Of a stretch of DNA of 64,000 bases, positions 23,801-38,000 are shown one piece after another. Under the pieces are notes generated by a model, which was not told where the DNA came from, did not search any database, and saw nothing but the letters and a program-made list of their open reading frames with translations. The number at the start of each line of letters is the position of its first letter. Position 1 is the stretch's first letter. Made by a program: the position numbers and the translations under genes. The stretch is from Coriaria nepalensis (taxonomy: Eukaryota; Streptophyta; Magnoliopsida; Cucurbitales; Coriariaceae), in assembly GCA_027186245.1 (NCBI GenBank), contig CP114483.1, positions 17,070,220 through 17,134,219 on the forward strand, in the 5' to 3' direction.

Positions 23801-26800
23801 TAAAAGAGACGCAATAATATGACTTTAAGGCTAAAAAAATTCAGAGTATCCTTCAATAGATCAATTGCAAGTTATGCATGAAAGTCGCGTTTTAAATGCA
23901 AAAAGAGATATGGTCCGAAGTGCCTTCAAACAATTTAATGATTGAAAAGACTAAGTGACATGCTTTTTAATGGTAAAATAATGCATTGTTGTCTTCAATA
24001 GATTAATTGCAAGTTATGTAATAAAATCATGCTTGAAGGGAAAAAATAGAATTCGTTCGGCTTAATTTAGAATGATTTAATGACTCAAAGAGACTCAGTT
24101 ACGTGACTTAAAGGCTAAACAAATGCATTGTTGCCTTCAATAGATCAACTGCGAGTTATGCACGAAAGTAAAATTTAAAGGCCGAATTTCGTTCGAAGTG
24201 ATTTAGAAAGATTTAATGACTAAAAGAGACGCAATAATATGACTTTAAGGCTAAAAAAATTTAGAGTTGCCTTCAATAGATCAATTGAAAGTTATGCATG
24301 AAAGTCGCGTTTTAAAATCAAAAAGTGATATGGCCAGAAGTGCCTACACACAATTTAATGATTGAAAAGACTGAGTGACATGCTTTTTAATGGTAAAATA
24401 ATGCATTGTTGTCTTCAATAGATTAATTGCAAGTTATTTAATAAAATCATGTTTGAAGGGAAAAAATAGAATTCGTTCAACTTAATTTTGAATGATTTAA
24501 TGACTCGAAGAGACTCAGTTACTTGACTTAAAGGCTAAACAAATGCATTGTTGCCTTCAATAGATCAACTGCAAGTTATGCACGAAAGTCATATTTAAAG
24601 GCCGAATTTCGTTCGAAGTGATTTAGAAAGATTTAATGACTAAAAGAGACGCAATAATATGACTTTAAGGCTAAAAAAATTCAGAGTTGCCTTCAATAGA
24701 TCAATTGCAAGTTATGCGTGAAAGTCGCGTTTTAAAATCAAAAAGTGATATGGTCTGAAGTGCCTACAAACAATTTAATGATTGAAAAGACTGAGTGACA
24801 TGCTTTTTAATGGTAAAATAATGCATTGTTGTCTTCAATAGATTAATTGCAAGTTATGTAAGAAAATAATGTTTGAAGGCCGCAAATAGAATTCGTTCGT
24901 CTTAATTTAGAATGATTTAATGACTCAAAGAGACTCAGTTACATGACTTTAAGGCTAAACAAATGCATTGTTGACTTGAATAGATCAACTGCAAGTTATG
25001 CACGAATGTCATGTTCAAATGCCGAATTTCATTCGAAGTGATTTAGAATGATTTTCTGACTAAGAGAGACGCAAAAATATGACTTTAAGGCTAAAAAAAT
25101 GTATAGTTGCCTTCAATAGATCAATTGCAAGTTATGCATGAAAGTCGCGTTTTAAATGCAAAAAGAGAATTGGTTCGAAGTGCCTTCAAACAATTTAATG
25201 ATTGAAAAGACTGAGTGATATGGTTTTTAATGGTAAAATAATGCATTGTTGTCTTCACTAGATTAATTGCAAGTTATGTAAGAAAATAATGTTTGAAGGG
25301 CGCAAATAGAATTCGTTCGACTTAATTTAGAATGATTTAATGACTCGAAGAGACTCAGTTACATGACTTAAAGGCTAAACAAATGCATTGTTGCCTTCAA
25401 TAGATCAACTGCAAGTTATGCACGAAAGTCATATTTAAAGGCCGAATTTCGTTCGAAGTGATTTTGAAAGATTTACTGACTAAAAGAGACGCAATAATAT
25501 GACTTTATGGCTAAAAAAATTCAGAGTTGCCTTCAATAGATCAATTGCAAGTTATGCATGAAAGTCGCGTTTAAAATGCAAAAAGAGATATGGTCTGAAG
25601 TGCCTTCAAACAATTTAATGATTGAAAAGACTGAGTGACATGCTTTTTAATGGTAAAATAATGCATTGTTGTCTTCAACAGATTAATTGCAAGTTATTTA
25701 ATAAAATCATGTTTGAAGGGAAAAAATAGAATTCGTTCGACTTAATTTAGAATGATTTAACGACTAGAAGAGACTCATTGACATGACTTTAAGGCTAAAC
25801 AAATGCATTGTTGACTTGAATAGATCAACTGCAAGTTATGCACGAAAGTCATGTTCAAATGCCGAATTTCGTTCGAAGTGATTTAGAATGATTTTCTGAC
25901 CAAAAGAGACGCAAAAATATGACTTTAAGGCTAAAAAAATGTATAGTTGCCTTCAATATATCAATTGCAAGTTATGCATGAAAGTCGCGTTATAAATGCA
26001 AAATGAGAATTGGTTCGAACTGCCTTCAAACAATTTAATGATTGAAAAGACTGAGTGATATGCTTTTTAATGGTAAAATAATGCATTGTTGTCTTCAATA
26101 GATTAATTGCAAGTTATGTAGGAAAATAATGTTTGAAGGCCGCAAATAGAATTCGTTCGACTTAATTTAGAATGATTTGATGACTCGAAGAGACTCAGTT
26201 ACATGACTTAAAGGCTAAACAAATGCATTATTGCCTTCAATAGATCAACTGCAAGTTATGCACGAAAGTCATATTTAAAGGCCGAATTTCGTTCGAAGTG
26301 ATTTAGAAAGATTTAATGACTAAAAGAGACGCAATAATATGACTTTAAGGCTAAAAAAATTCAGAGTTGCCTTCAATAGATCAATTGCAAGTTATGCGTG
26401 AAAGTCGCGTTTTAAAATCAAAAAGTGATATGGTCTGAAGTGCCTACAAACAATTTAATGATTGAAAAGACTGAGTGACATGCTTTTTAATGGTAAAATA
26501 ATGCATTGTTGTCTTCAATAGATTAATTGCAAGTTATTTAATAAAATCATGTTTGAAGGGAAAAAATAGAATTCGTTCAACTTAATTTTGAATGATTTAA
26601 GGACTCGAAGAGACTCAGTTACATGACTTAAAGGCTAAACAAATGCATTGTTGCCTTCAATAGATCAACTGCAAGTTATGCACGAAAGTCATATTTAAAG
26701 GCCGAATTTCGTTCGAAGTGATTTAGAAAGATTTAATGACTAAAAGAGACGCAATAATATGACTTTATGGCTAAAAAAATGCATAGTTGCGTTCAATAGA

Positions 26801-28260
26801 TCAATTGCAAGTTATGCATGAAAGTCGCGTTTTAAATGCAAAAAGGGAATTGGTTCGAAGTGCCTCCAAACAATTTAATGATTGAAAACACTGAGTGATA
26901 TGCGTTTTAATGGTAAAATAATGCATTGTTGTCTTCAATAGATTAATTGCAAGTTATGTAAGAAAATAATGTTTGAAGGCCGCAAATAGAATTCGTTCGA
27001 CTTAATTTAGAATGATTTAATGACTCAAAGAGACTCAGTTACATGACTTAAAGGCTAAACAAATGCATTGTTGCCTTCAATATATCAACTGCAAGTTATG
27101 CACGAAAGTCATATTTAAAGGCCGAATTTCGTTCGAAGTGATTTTGAAAGAGTTAATGACTAAAAGAGACGCAATAATATGACTTTATGGCTAAAAAAAT
27201 GCATAGTTGCCGTCAATAGATCAATTGCAAGTTATACATGAAAGTCGCGTTTTAAATGCAAAAAGAGAATTGGTTCGAAGTGCCTTCCAACAATTTAATG
27301 ATTGAAAACACTGAGTGATATGCTTTTTAATGGTAAAATAATGCATTGTTGTCTTCAATAGATTAATTGCAAGTTATGTAAGAAAATAATGTTTGAAGGC
27401 CGCAAATAGAATTCGTTCGATTTAATTTAGAATGATTTAATGACTCGAAGAGACTCAGTTACATGACTTAAAGGCTAAACAAATGCATTGTTGCCTTCAA
27501 TAGATCAACTGCGAGTTATGCACGAAAGTTATATTTAAAGGCCGAATTTCGTTCGAAGTGATTTAGAAAGATTTAATGACTAAAAGAGACGCAATAATAT
27601 GACTTTAAGGCTAAAAAAATTCAGAGTTGCCTTAAATAGATCAATTGCAAGTTATGCATGAAAGTCGCGTTTTGAATGCAAAAAGAGAATTGGTTCGAAG
27701 TGCCTTCAAACAATTTAATGATTGAAAAAACTGAGTGATATGCTTTTTAATGGTAAAATAATGCATTGTTGTCTTCAATAGATTAATTGCAAGTTATTTA
27801 ATAAAATCATGTTTGAAGGGAAAAAATAGAATTCGTTCAACTTAATTTTGAATGATTTAATGACTCGAAGAGACTCAGTTACATGACTTAAAGGCTAAAC
27901 AAATGCATTGTTGCCTTCAATAGATCAACTGCAAGTTATGCACGAAAGTCATATTTGAAGGCCGAATTTCGTTCGAAGTGATTTAGAAAGATTTAATGAC
28001 TAAAAGAGACGCAATAACATGACTTTAAGGCTAAAAAAATTCAGAGTTGCCTTAAATAGATCAATTGCAAGTTATGCATGAAAGTCGCGTTTTAAATGCA
28101 AAAAGAGAATTGGTTCGAAGTGCCTTCAAACAATTTAATGATTGAAAAAACTGAGTGATATGCTTTTTAATGGTAAAATAATGCATTGTTGTCTTCAATA
28201 TATTAATTGCAAGTTATGTAAGAAAATAATGTTTGAAGGCCGCAAATAGAATTCGTTCGA
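20821..28260. repeat. 12-unit (5,040-bp) higher-order repeat, two related copies
   Basis: Segments about 20,821-23,220 and 25,861-28,260 correspond at a 5,040-bp shift. Shared markers are gaccaaaagagac, C1 with gttgcgttcaat plus aaaagggaat (about 21,800 and 26,840), gagttaatgac (about 22,110 and 27,150), gttgccgtcaat with ttatacatg, gttgccttaaat pairs (22,590/27,630 and 23,010/28,050), attgaaaaaactgag (three sites in the series) and tattaattgc (23,161 and 28,201). The unit at 22,260 differs more, carrying gcgttttaa where its partner has gctttttaa, so the copies are patchy. Confidence 0.7.
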
Positions 28261-31200
28261 CTTAATTTAGAATGATTTAATGACTCGAAGAGACTCAGTT
28301 ACATGACTTAAAGGCTAAACAAATGCATTGTTGCTTTCAATAGATCAACTGCAAGTTATGCACGAAAGTCATATTTAAAGGCCGAATTTCGTTCGAAGTG
28401 ATTTAGAAAGATTTAATGACTAAAAGAGACGCAATAATATGACTTTATGGCTAAAAAAATGCATAGTTGCGTTCAATAGATCAATTGCAAGTTATGCATG
28501 AAAGTCGCGTTTTAAATGCAAAAAGAGAATTGGTTCGAAGTGCCTCCAAACAATTTAATGATTGAAAACACTGAGTGATATGCGTTTTAATGGTAAAATA
28601 ATGCATTGTTGTCTTCAATAGATTAATTGCAAGTTATGTAAGAAAATAATGTTTGAAGGCCGCAAATAGAATTCGTTCGACTTAATTTAGAATGATTTAA
28701 TGACTCGAAGAGACTCAGTTACATGACTTAAAGGCTAACCAAATGCATTGTTGCCTTCAATAGATCAACTGCGAGTTATGCACGAAAGTTATATTTAAAG
28801 GCCGAATTTCATTCGAAGTGATTTAAAAAGATTTAATGACTAAAAGAGACGCAATAATATGACTTTAAGGCTAAAAAAATTCAGAGTTGCCTTCAATAGA
28901 TCAATTGCAAGTTATGCATGAAAGTCGTGTTTTAAATGCAAAAAGAGATATGGTCCGAAGTGCCTTCAAACAATTTAATGATTGAAAAGACTAAGTGACA
29001 TGGTTTTTAATGGTAAAATAATGCATTGTTGTCTTCAATAAATTAGATGCAGGTTATGTAATAAAATCATATTAGAAGGGAAAAAATAGAATTCGTTCGA
29101 CTTAATTTAGAATGATTTAACGACTAGAAGAGACTCATTGACATGACTTTAAGGCTAAACAAATGCATTGTTGACTTGAATAGATCAACTGCAAGTTATG
29201 CACAGAAGTCATGTTCAAATGCCGAATTTCGTTCGAAGTGATTTAGAAAGATTTAATGACTAAAAGAGACGCAAAAATATGACTTTAAGGCTAAAAAAAT
29301 GTATAGTTGCCTTCAATATATCAATTGCAAGTTATGCATGAAAGTCGCGTTATAAATGCAAAATGAGAATTGGTTCGAACTGCCTTCAAACAATTTAATG
29401 ATTGAAAAGACTGAGTGATATGCTTTTTAATGGTAAAATAATGCATTGTTGTCTTCAATAGATTAATTGCAAGTTATGTAAGAAAATAATGTTTGAAGGG
29501 CGCAAATAGAATTCGTTCGACTTAATTTAGAATGATTTAATGACTCAAAGAGACTCAGTTACATGACTTAAAGGCTACACAAATGCATTGTTGCCTTCAA
29601 TAGATCAACTGCAAGTCACGCACGAAAGTCATATTTATAGGCCGAATTTCGTTCGAAGTGATTTAGTAAGATTTAATGACCAAAAGAGACGCAATAATAT
29701 GACTTTAAGGCTAAAAAAATTCAGAGTAGCCTTCAATAGATCAATTGCAAGTTATGCATGAAAGTCGCGTTTTAAATGCAAAAAGAGATATGGTCCGAAG
29801 TGCCTTCAAACAATTTAATGATTGAAAAGACTAAGTGACATGCTTTTTAATGGTAAAATAATGCATTGTTGTCTTCAATAGATTAATTGCAAGTTATGTA
29901 ATAAAATCATGCTTGAAGGGAAAAAATAGAATTCGTTCGGCTTAATTTAGAATGATTTAATGACTCAAAGAGACTCAGTTACATGACTTAAAGGCTAAAC
30001 AAATGCATTGTTGCCTTCAATAGATCAACTGCGAGTTATGCACGAAAGTAAAATTTAAAGGCCGAATTTCGTTCGAAGTGATTTAGAAAGATTTAATGAC
30101 TAAAAGAGACGCAATAATATGACTTTAAGGCTAAAAAAATTCAGAGTTGCCTTCAATAGATCAATTGAAAGTTATGCATGAAAGTCGCGTTTTAAAATCA
30201 AAAAGTGATATGGCCAGATGTGCCTACACACAATTTAATGATTGAAAAGACTGAGTGACATGCTTTTTAATGGTAAAATAATGCATTGTTGTCTTCAATA
30301 GATTAATTGCAAGTTATTTAATAAAATCATGCTTGAAGGGAAAAAATAGAATTCGTTCAACTTAATTTTGAATGATTTAATGACTCGAAGAGACTCAGTT
30401 ACTTGACTTAAAGGCTAAACAAATGCATTGTTGCCTTCAATAGATCAACTGCATGTTATGCACGAAAGTCATATTTAAAGGCCGAATTTCGTTCGAAGTG
30501 ATTTAGAAAGATTTAATGACTAAAAGAGACGCAATAATATGACTTTAAGGCTAAAAAAATTCAGAGTTGCCTTCAATAGATCAATTGCAAGTTATGCATG
30601 AAAGTCGCTTTTAAAATGCAAAAAGAGATATGGTCTGAAGTGCCTTCAAATAATTTAATGATTGAAAAGACTGAGTGACATGCTTTTTAATGGTAAAATA
30701 ATGCATTGTTGTCTTCAATAGATTAATTGCAAGTTATTTAATAAAATCACGTTTGAAGCGAAAAAATAGAATTCGTTCGACTTAATTTAGAATGATTTCA
30801 CGACTAGAAGAGACTCATTGACATGACTTTAAGGCTAAACAAATGCATTGTTGACTTGAATAGATCAACTGCAAGTTATGCACGAAAGTCATGTTCAAAT
30901 GCCGAATTTCATTTGAAGTGATTTAGAATGATTTTCTGACTAAGAGAGACGCAAAAATATGACTTTAAGGCTAAAAAAATGTATAGTTGCCTTCAATAGA
31001 TCAATTGCAAGTTATGCATGAAAGTCGCGTTTTAAATGCAAAAAGAGAATTGGTTCGAAGTGCCTTCAAACAATTTAATGATTGAAAAGACTGAGTGATA
31101 TGGTTTTTAATGGTAAAATAATGCATTGTTGTCTTCACTAGATTAATTGCAAGTTATGTAAGAAAATTATGTTTGAAGGGCGCAAATAGAATTCGTTCGA

Positions 31201-31800
31201 CTTAATTTAGAATGATTTAATGACTCGAAGAGACTCAGTTACATGACTTAAAGGCTAAACAAATGCATTGTTGCCTTCAATAGATCAACTGCAAGTTATG
31301 CACGAAAGTCATATTTAAAGGCCGAATTTCGTTCGAAGTGATTTTGAAAGATTTACTGACTAAAAGAGACGCAATAATATGACTTTATGGCTAAAAAAAT
31401 TCAGAGTTGCCTTCAATAGATCAATTGCAGGTTATGCATGAAAGTCGCGTTTAAAATGCAAAAAGAGATATGGTCTGAAGTGCCTTCAAACAATTTAATG
31501 ATTGAAAAGACTGAGTGACATGCTTTTTAATGGTAAAATAATGCATTGTTGTCTTCAATAGATTAATTGCAAGTTATTTAATAAAATCATGTTTGAAGGG
31601 AAAAAATAGAATTCGTTCGACTTAATTTAGAATGATTTAACGACTAGAAGAGACTCATTGACATGACTTTAAGGCTAAACAAATGCATTGTTGACTTGAA
31701 TAGATCAACTGCAAGTTATGCACGAAAGTCATGTTCAAATGCCGAATTTCGTTCGAAGTGATTTAGAATGATTTTCTGACTAAGAGAGATGCAAAAATAT
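23281..31800. repeat. 14-unit (5,880-bp) higher-order repeat, two related copies
   Basis: Segments about 23,281-25,860 and 29,161-31,740 match at a 5,880-bp shift. Diagnostic shared variants are ggctacac (about 23,693 and 29,573), gcaagtcacg (about 23,731 and 29,611), gatttagtaag, gtacaaaattta-type changes near 24,170 and 30,050, tggccaga with ctacacac (24,333 and 30,213), tggtttttaatgg with cttcacta (25,221 and 31,101) and gatttactgac (about 25,470 and 31,350). The A subunits at 24,841 and 30,721 do not match (A1 against A3), a local replacement within the longer copy. Confidence 0.7.
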
Positions 31801-33900
31801 GACTTTAAGGCTAAAAAAATGTATAGTTGCCTTCAGTAGATCAATTGCAAGTTATGCATGAAAGTCGCGTTTTAAATGCAAAAAGAGAATTGGTTCGAAA
31901 TGCCTTCAAACAATTAAATGATTGAAAAGACTGAGTGAGATGCTTTTTAATGGTAAAATAATGCATTGTTGTCTTCAATAGATTAATTGCAAGTTATGTA
32001 AGAAAATAATGTTTGAAGGGCGCAAATAGAATTCGTTCGACTTAATTTAGAATGATTTAATGACTCGAAGAGACTCAGTTACATGACTTAAAGGCTAAAC
32101 AAATGCATTGTTGCCTTCAATAGAGCAACTGCAAGTCACGCACGAAAGTCATATTTAAAGGCCGAATTTCGTTCGAAGTGATTTAGTAAGATTTAATGAC
32201 TAAAAGAGACGCAATAATATGACTTTAAGGCTAAAAAAATTCAGAGTAGCCTTCAATAGATCAATTGCAAGTTATGCATGAAAGTCGCGTTTTAAATGCA
32301 AAAAGAGATATGGTCCGAAGTGCCTTCAAACAATTTAATGATTGAAAAGACTAAGTGACATGCTTTTTAATGGTAAAATAATGCATTGTTGTCTTCAATA
32401 GATTAATTGCAAGTTATGTAATAAAATCATGTTTGAAGGGAAAAAATAGAATTCGTTCGACTTAATTTAGAATGATTTAACGACTAGAAGAGACTCATTG
32501 ACATGACTTTAAGGCTAAACAAATGCATTGTTGACTTGAATAGATCAACTGCAAGTTATGCACGAAAGTCATGTTCAAATGCCGAATTTCATTCGAAGTG
32601 ATTTAGAATGATTTTCTGACTAAGAGAGACGCAAAAATATGACTTTAAGGCTAAAAAAATGTATAGTTGCCTTCAATAGATCAATTGCAAGTTATGCATG
32701 AAAGTCGCGTTTTAAATGCAAAAAGAGAATTGGTTCGAACTGCCTACAAACAATTTAATGATTGAAAAGACTGAGTGATATGCTTTTTAATGGTAAAATA
32801 ATGCATTGTTGTCTTCAATAGATTAATTGCAAGTTATGTAAGAAAATAATGTTTGAAGGCCGCAAATAGAATTCGTTCGACTTAATTTAGAATGATTTAA
32901 TGACTCGAAGAGACTCAGTTACATGACTTAAAGGCTAAACAAATGCATTGTTGCTTTCAATAGATCAACTGCAAGTTATGCACGAAAGTCATATTTAAAG
33001 GCCGAATTTCGTTCGAAGTGATTTAGAAAGATTTAATGACTAAAAGAGACGCAATAATATGACTTTATGGCTAAAAAAATGCATAGTTGCGTTCAATAGA
33101 TCAATTGCAAGTTATGCATGAAAGTCGCGTTTTAAAAGCAAAAAGAGAATTGGTTCGAGGTGCCTCCAAACAATTTAATGATTGAAAACACTGAGTGATA
33201 TGCGTTTTAATGGTAAAATAATGCATTGTTGTCTTCAATAGATTAATTGCAAGTTATGTAAGAAAATAATGTTTGAAGGCCGCAAATAGAATTCGTTCGA
33301 TTTAATTTAGAATGATTTAATGACTCGAAGAGACTCAGTTACATGACTTAAAGGCTAAACAAATGCATTGTTGCCTTCAATAGATCAACTGCGAGTTATG
33401 CACGAAAGTTATATTTAAAGGCCGAATTTCGTTCGAAGTGATTTAGAAAGATTTAATGACTAAAAGAGACGCAATAATATGACTTTAAGGCTAAAAAAAT
33501 TCAGAGTTGCCTTCAATAGATCAATTGCAAGTTATGCATGAAAGTCGTGTTTTAAATGCAAAAAGAGATATGGTCCGAAGTGCCTTCAAACAATTTAATG
33601 ATTGAAAAGACTAAGTGACATGCTTTTTAATGGTAAAATAATGCATTGTTGTCTTCAATAAATTAATTGCAGGTTATGTAATAAAATCATGTTAGAAGGG
33701 AAAAAATAGAATTCGTTCGACTTAATTTAGAATGATTTAACGACTAGAAGAGACTCATTGACATGACTTTAAGGCTAAACAAATGCATTGTTGACTTGAA
33801 TAGATCAACTGCAAGTTATGCACGGAAGTCATGTTCAAATGCCGAATTTCGTTCGAAGTGATTTAGAATGATTTTCGGACTAAAAGAGACGCAAAAATAT
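28201..33900. repeat. 11-unit (4,620-bp) higher-order repeat, partial
   Basis: About 28,201-29,220 recurs at about 32,821-33,840. Shared variants are gttgctttcaat (about 28,332 and 32,952), C1 with gttgcgttcaat, gcgttttaat (28,581 and 33,201), the cgaaagttatattta change (28,785 and 33,405), gtcgtgtttt (28,925 and 33,545) and aaatta with attagaaggg. Each copy has several private substitutions, for example aattagatgc at 29,041, suggesting an older exchange than those at 35-43 kb. Confidence 0.6.
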
Positions 33901-35095
33901 GACTTTAAGGCTAAAAAAATGTATAGTTGCCTTCAATATATCAATTGCAAGTTATGCATGAAAGTCGCGTTATAAATGCAAAATGAGAATTGGTTCGAAC
34001 TGCCTTCAAACAATTTAATGATTGAAAAGACTGAGTGATATGCTTTTTAATGGTAAAATAATGCATTGTTGTCTTCAATAGATTAATTGCAAGTTATGTA
34101 AGAAAATAATGTTTGAAGGGCGCAAATAGAATTCGTTCGACTTAATTTAGAATGATTTAATGACTCGAAGAGACTCAGTTACATGACTTAAAGGCTAAAC
34201 AAATGCATTGTTGCCTTCAATAGAGCAACTTCAAGTTATGCACGAAAGTCATATTTAAAGGCTGAATTTCGTTCGAAGTGATTTAGAAAGATTTAATGAC
34301 AAAAAGAGACGCAATAATATGACTTTAAGGCTAAAAAAATTCAGAGTTGCCTTCAATAGATCAATTGCAAGTTATGCATGAAAGTCGCGTTTTAAATGCA
34401 AAAAGAGATATGGTCCGAAGTGCCTTCAAACAATTTAATGATTGAAAAGACTAAGTGACATGCTTTTTAATGGTAAAATAATGCATTGTTGTCTTCAATA
34501 GATTAATTGCAGGTTATCTAATAAAATCATGTTTGAAGGGAAAAAATAGAATTCGTTCGACTTAATTTAGAATGATTTAATGACTCAAAGAGACTCAGTT
34601 ACATGACTTAAAGGCTAAACAAATGCATTGTTGCCTTCAATAGATCAACTGCGAGTTATGCACGAAAGTCAAATTTAAAGGCCGAATTTCGTTCGAAGTG
34701 ATTTAGAAAGATTTAATGACAAAAAGAGACGCAATAATATGACTTTAAGGCTAAAAAAATTCAGAGTTGCCTTCAATAGATCAATTGCAAGTTATGCATG
34801 AAAGTCGCGTTTAAAATGCAAAAAGAGATATGGTCTGAAGTGCCTTCAAACAATTTAATGATTGAAAAGACTGAGTGAGATGCTTTTTAATGGTAAAATA
34901 ATGCATTGTTGTCTTCAATAGATTAATTGCAAGTTATTTAATAAAATCATGTTTGAAGGGAAAAAATAGAATTCGTTCGACTTAATTTAGAATGATTTAA
35001 TGACTCAAAGAGACTCAGTTACATGACTTAAAGGCTAAACAAATGCATTGTTGCCTACAATAGATCAACTGCGAGTTATCCACGAAAGTCAAATA

Positions 35096-38000
35096 TAAAG
35101 GCCGAATTTCGTTCGAAGTGATTTAGAAAGATTTAATGACTAAAAGAGACGCAATAATATGACTTTATGGCTAAAAAAATGCATAGTTGCCTTCAATAGA
35201 TCAATTGCAAGTTATGCATGAAAGTCGCGTTTTAAATGCAAAAAGAGAATTGGTTCGAAGTGCCTTCAAACAATTTAATGATTGAAAAGACTAAGTGATA
35301 TGGTTTTTAATGGTGAAATAATGCATTGTTGTCCTCAATAGATTAATTGGAAGTTATGTAAGAAAATAATGTTTGAAGGGCACAAATGGAATTCGTTCGA
35401 CTTAATTTAGAATGATTTAATGACTCGAAGAGACTCAGTTACATGACTTAAAGGCTAAACAAATGCATTGTTGCCATCAATAGATCAACTGCAAGTTATG
35501 CACGAAAGTCATATTTAAAGGCCGAATTTCGTTCGAAGTGATTTAGAAAGATTTAATGACTAAAAGAGACGCAATAATATGACTTTAAGGCTAAAAAAAT
35601 TCAGAGTTGCCTTCAATAGATCAATTGCAAGTTATGCATGAAAGTCGCGTTGAAAATGCAAAAAGAGATATGGTCTGAAGTGCCTTCAAACAATTTAATG
35701 ATTGAAAAGATTGAGTGACATGCTTTTTAATGGTAAAATAATGGATTGTTGTCTTCAATAGATTAATTGCAAGTTATTTAATAAAATCATGTTTGAAGGG
35801 AAAAAATAGAATTCGTTCGACTGAATTTAGAATGATTTAACGACTAGAAGAGACTCATTGACATGACTTTAAGGCTAAACAAATGCATTGTTGACTTGAA
35901 TAGATCAACTGCAAGTTATGCACGAACGTCATGTTCAAATGCCGAATTTCGTTCGAAGTGATTTAGAATGATTTTCAAACTAAGAGAGACGCAAAAATAT
36001 GACTTTAAGGCTAAAAAAATGTATAGTTGCCTTCAATAGATCAATTGCAAGTTATGCATGAAAGTCGCGTTTTAAATGCAAAAAGAGAATTGGTTCGAAC
36101 GGCCTTCAAACAATTTAATGATTGAAAAGACTGAGTGAGATGCTTTTTAATGGTAAAATAATGCATTGTTGTCTTCAATAGATTAATTTCAAGTTATGTA
36201 AGAAAATAATGTTTGAAGGGCGCAAATAGAATTCGTTCGACTTAATTTAGAATGATTTAATGACTCGAAGAGACTCAGTTACATGACTTAAAGGTTAAAC
36301 AAATGCATTGTTGCCTTCAATAGATCAACTGCAAGTTATGCACGAAAGTCATATTTAAAGGCCGAATTTCGTTCGAAGTGATTTAGAAAGATTTAATGAC
36401 TAAAAGAGACGCAATAATATGACTTTAAGGCTAAAAAAATTCAGAGTTGCCTTCAATAGATCAATTGCAAGTTATGCATGAAAGTCGCGTTGAAAATGCA
36501 AAAAGAGATATGGTCTGAAGTGCCTTCAAACCATTTAATGATTGAAAAGACTGAGTGACATGCTTTTTAATGGTAAAATAATGGATTGTTGTCTTCAATA
36601 GATTAATTGCAAGTTATTTAATAAAATCATGTTTGAAGGGAAAAAATAGAATTCGTTCGACTTAATTTAGAATGATTTAACGACTAGAAGAGACTCATTG
36701 ACATGACTTTAAGGCTAAACAAATGCATTGTTGACTTGAATAGATCAACTGCAAGTTATGCACGAAAGTCATGTTCAAATGCCGAATTTCGTTCGAAGTG
36801 ATTTAGAATGATTTTCTGACTAAGAGAGACGCAAAAATATGACTTTAAGGCTAAAAAAATGTATAGTTGCCTTCAGTAGATCAATTCCAAGTTATGCATG
36901 AAAGTCGCGTTTTAAATGCAAAAAGAGAATTGGTTCGAACTGCCTTCAAACAATTAAATGATTGAAAAGACTGAGTGAGATGCTTTTTAATGGTAAAATA
37001 ATGCATTGTTGTCTTCAATAGATTAATTGCAAGTTATGTAAGAAAATAATGTTTGAAGGGCGCAAATAGAATTCGTTCGACTTAATTTAGAATGATTTAA
37101 TGACTCGAAGAGACTCAGTTACATGACTTAAAGGCTAAACAAATGCATTGTTGCCTTCAATAGAGCAACTGCAAGTTATGCACGAAAGTCATATTTAATG
37201 GCCGAATTTCGTTCGAAGTGATTTAGAAAGATTTAATGACAAAAAGAGACGCAATAATATGACTTTAAGGCTAAAAAAATTCAGAGTTGCCTTCAATAGA
37301 TCAATTGCAAGTTATGCATGAAAGTCGCGTTTTAAATGCAAAAAGAGATATGGTCCGAAGTGCCTTCAAACAATTTAATGATTGAAAAGACTAAGTGACA
37401 TGCTTTTTAATGGTAAAATAATGCATTGTTGTCTTCAATAGATTAATTGCAGGTTATGTAAGAAAATCATGCTTGAAGGGAAAAAATAGAATTCGTTCGG
37501 CTTAATTTAGAATGATTTAATGACTCAAAGAGACTCAGTTACATGACTTAAAGGCTAAACAAATGCATTGTTGCCTTCAATAGATCAACTGCGAGTTATG
37601 CACGAAAGTAAAATTTAAAGGCCGAATTTCGTTCGAAGTGATTTAGAAAGATTTAATGACTAAAAGAGACGCAATAATATGACTTTAAGGCTAAAAAAAT
37701 TCAGAGTTGCCTTCAACAGATCAATTGCAAGTTATACATGAAAGTCGCGTTTTAAATGCAAAAAGAGAATTGGTTCGAAGTGCCTTCAAACAATTTAATG
37801 ATTGAAAAGACTGAGTGACATGCTTTTTAATGGTAAAATAATGCATTGTTGTCTTCAATAGATTAATTGCAAGTTATTTAATAAAATCATGTTTGAAGGG
37901 AAAAAATAGAATTCGTTCGACTTAATTTAGAATGATTTAACGACTAGAAGAGACTCATTGACATGACTTTAAGGCTAAACAAATGCATTGTTGACTTGAA

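Larger units (their letters stand above)
10082..33600. repeat. Homogenisation domain 2
   Basis: About 56 units marked by variants rare or absent elsewhere: C1 with gttgcgttcaat (first near 9,991, last near 33,091), A1 with atgcgttttaat (concentrated here, also at 2.5 and 3.8 kb), C1 with gttgccgtcaat plus ttatacatg, and B2 with gcacggaag. The CCGC form of A1 dominates. Long nested HORs of 7, 8, 12 and 14 units overlap here and are listed separately. Markers typical of the next domain (gagtgagatgc, gactaagagagac, tagagcaac) begin to appear from about 25-32 kb, so the right border is a gradient. Confidence 0.65.
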
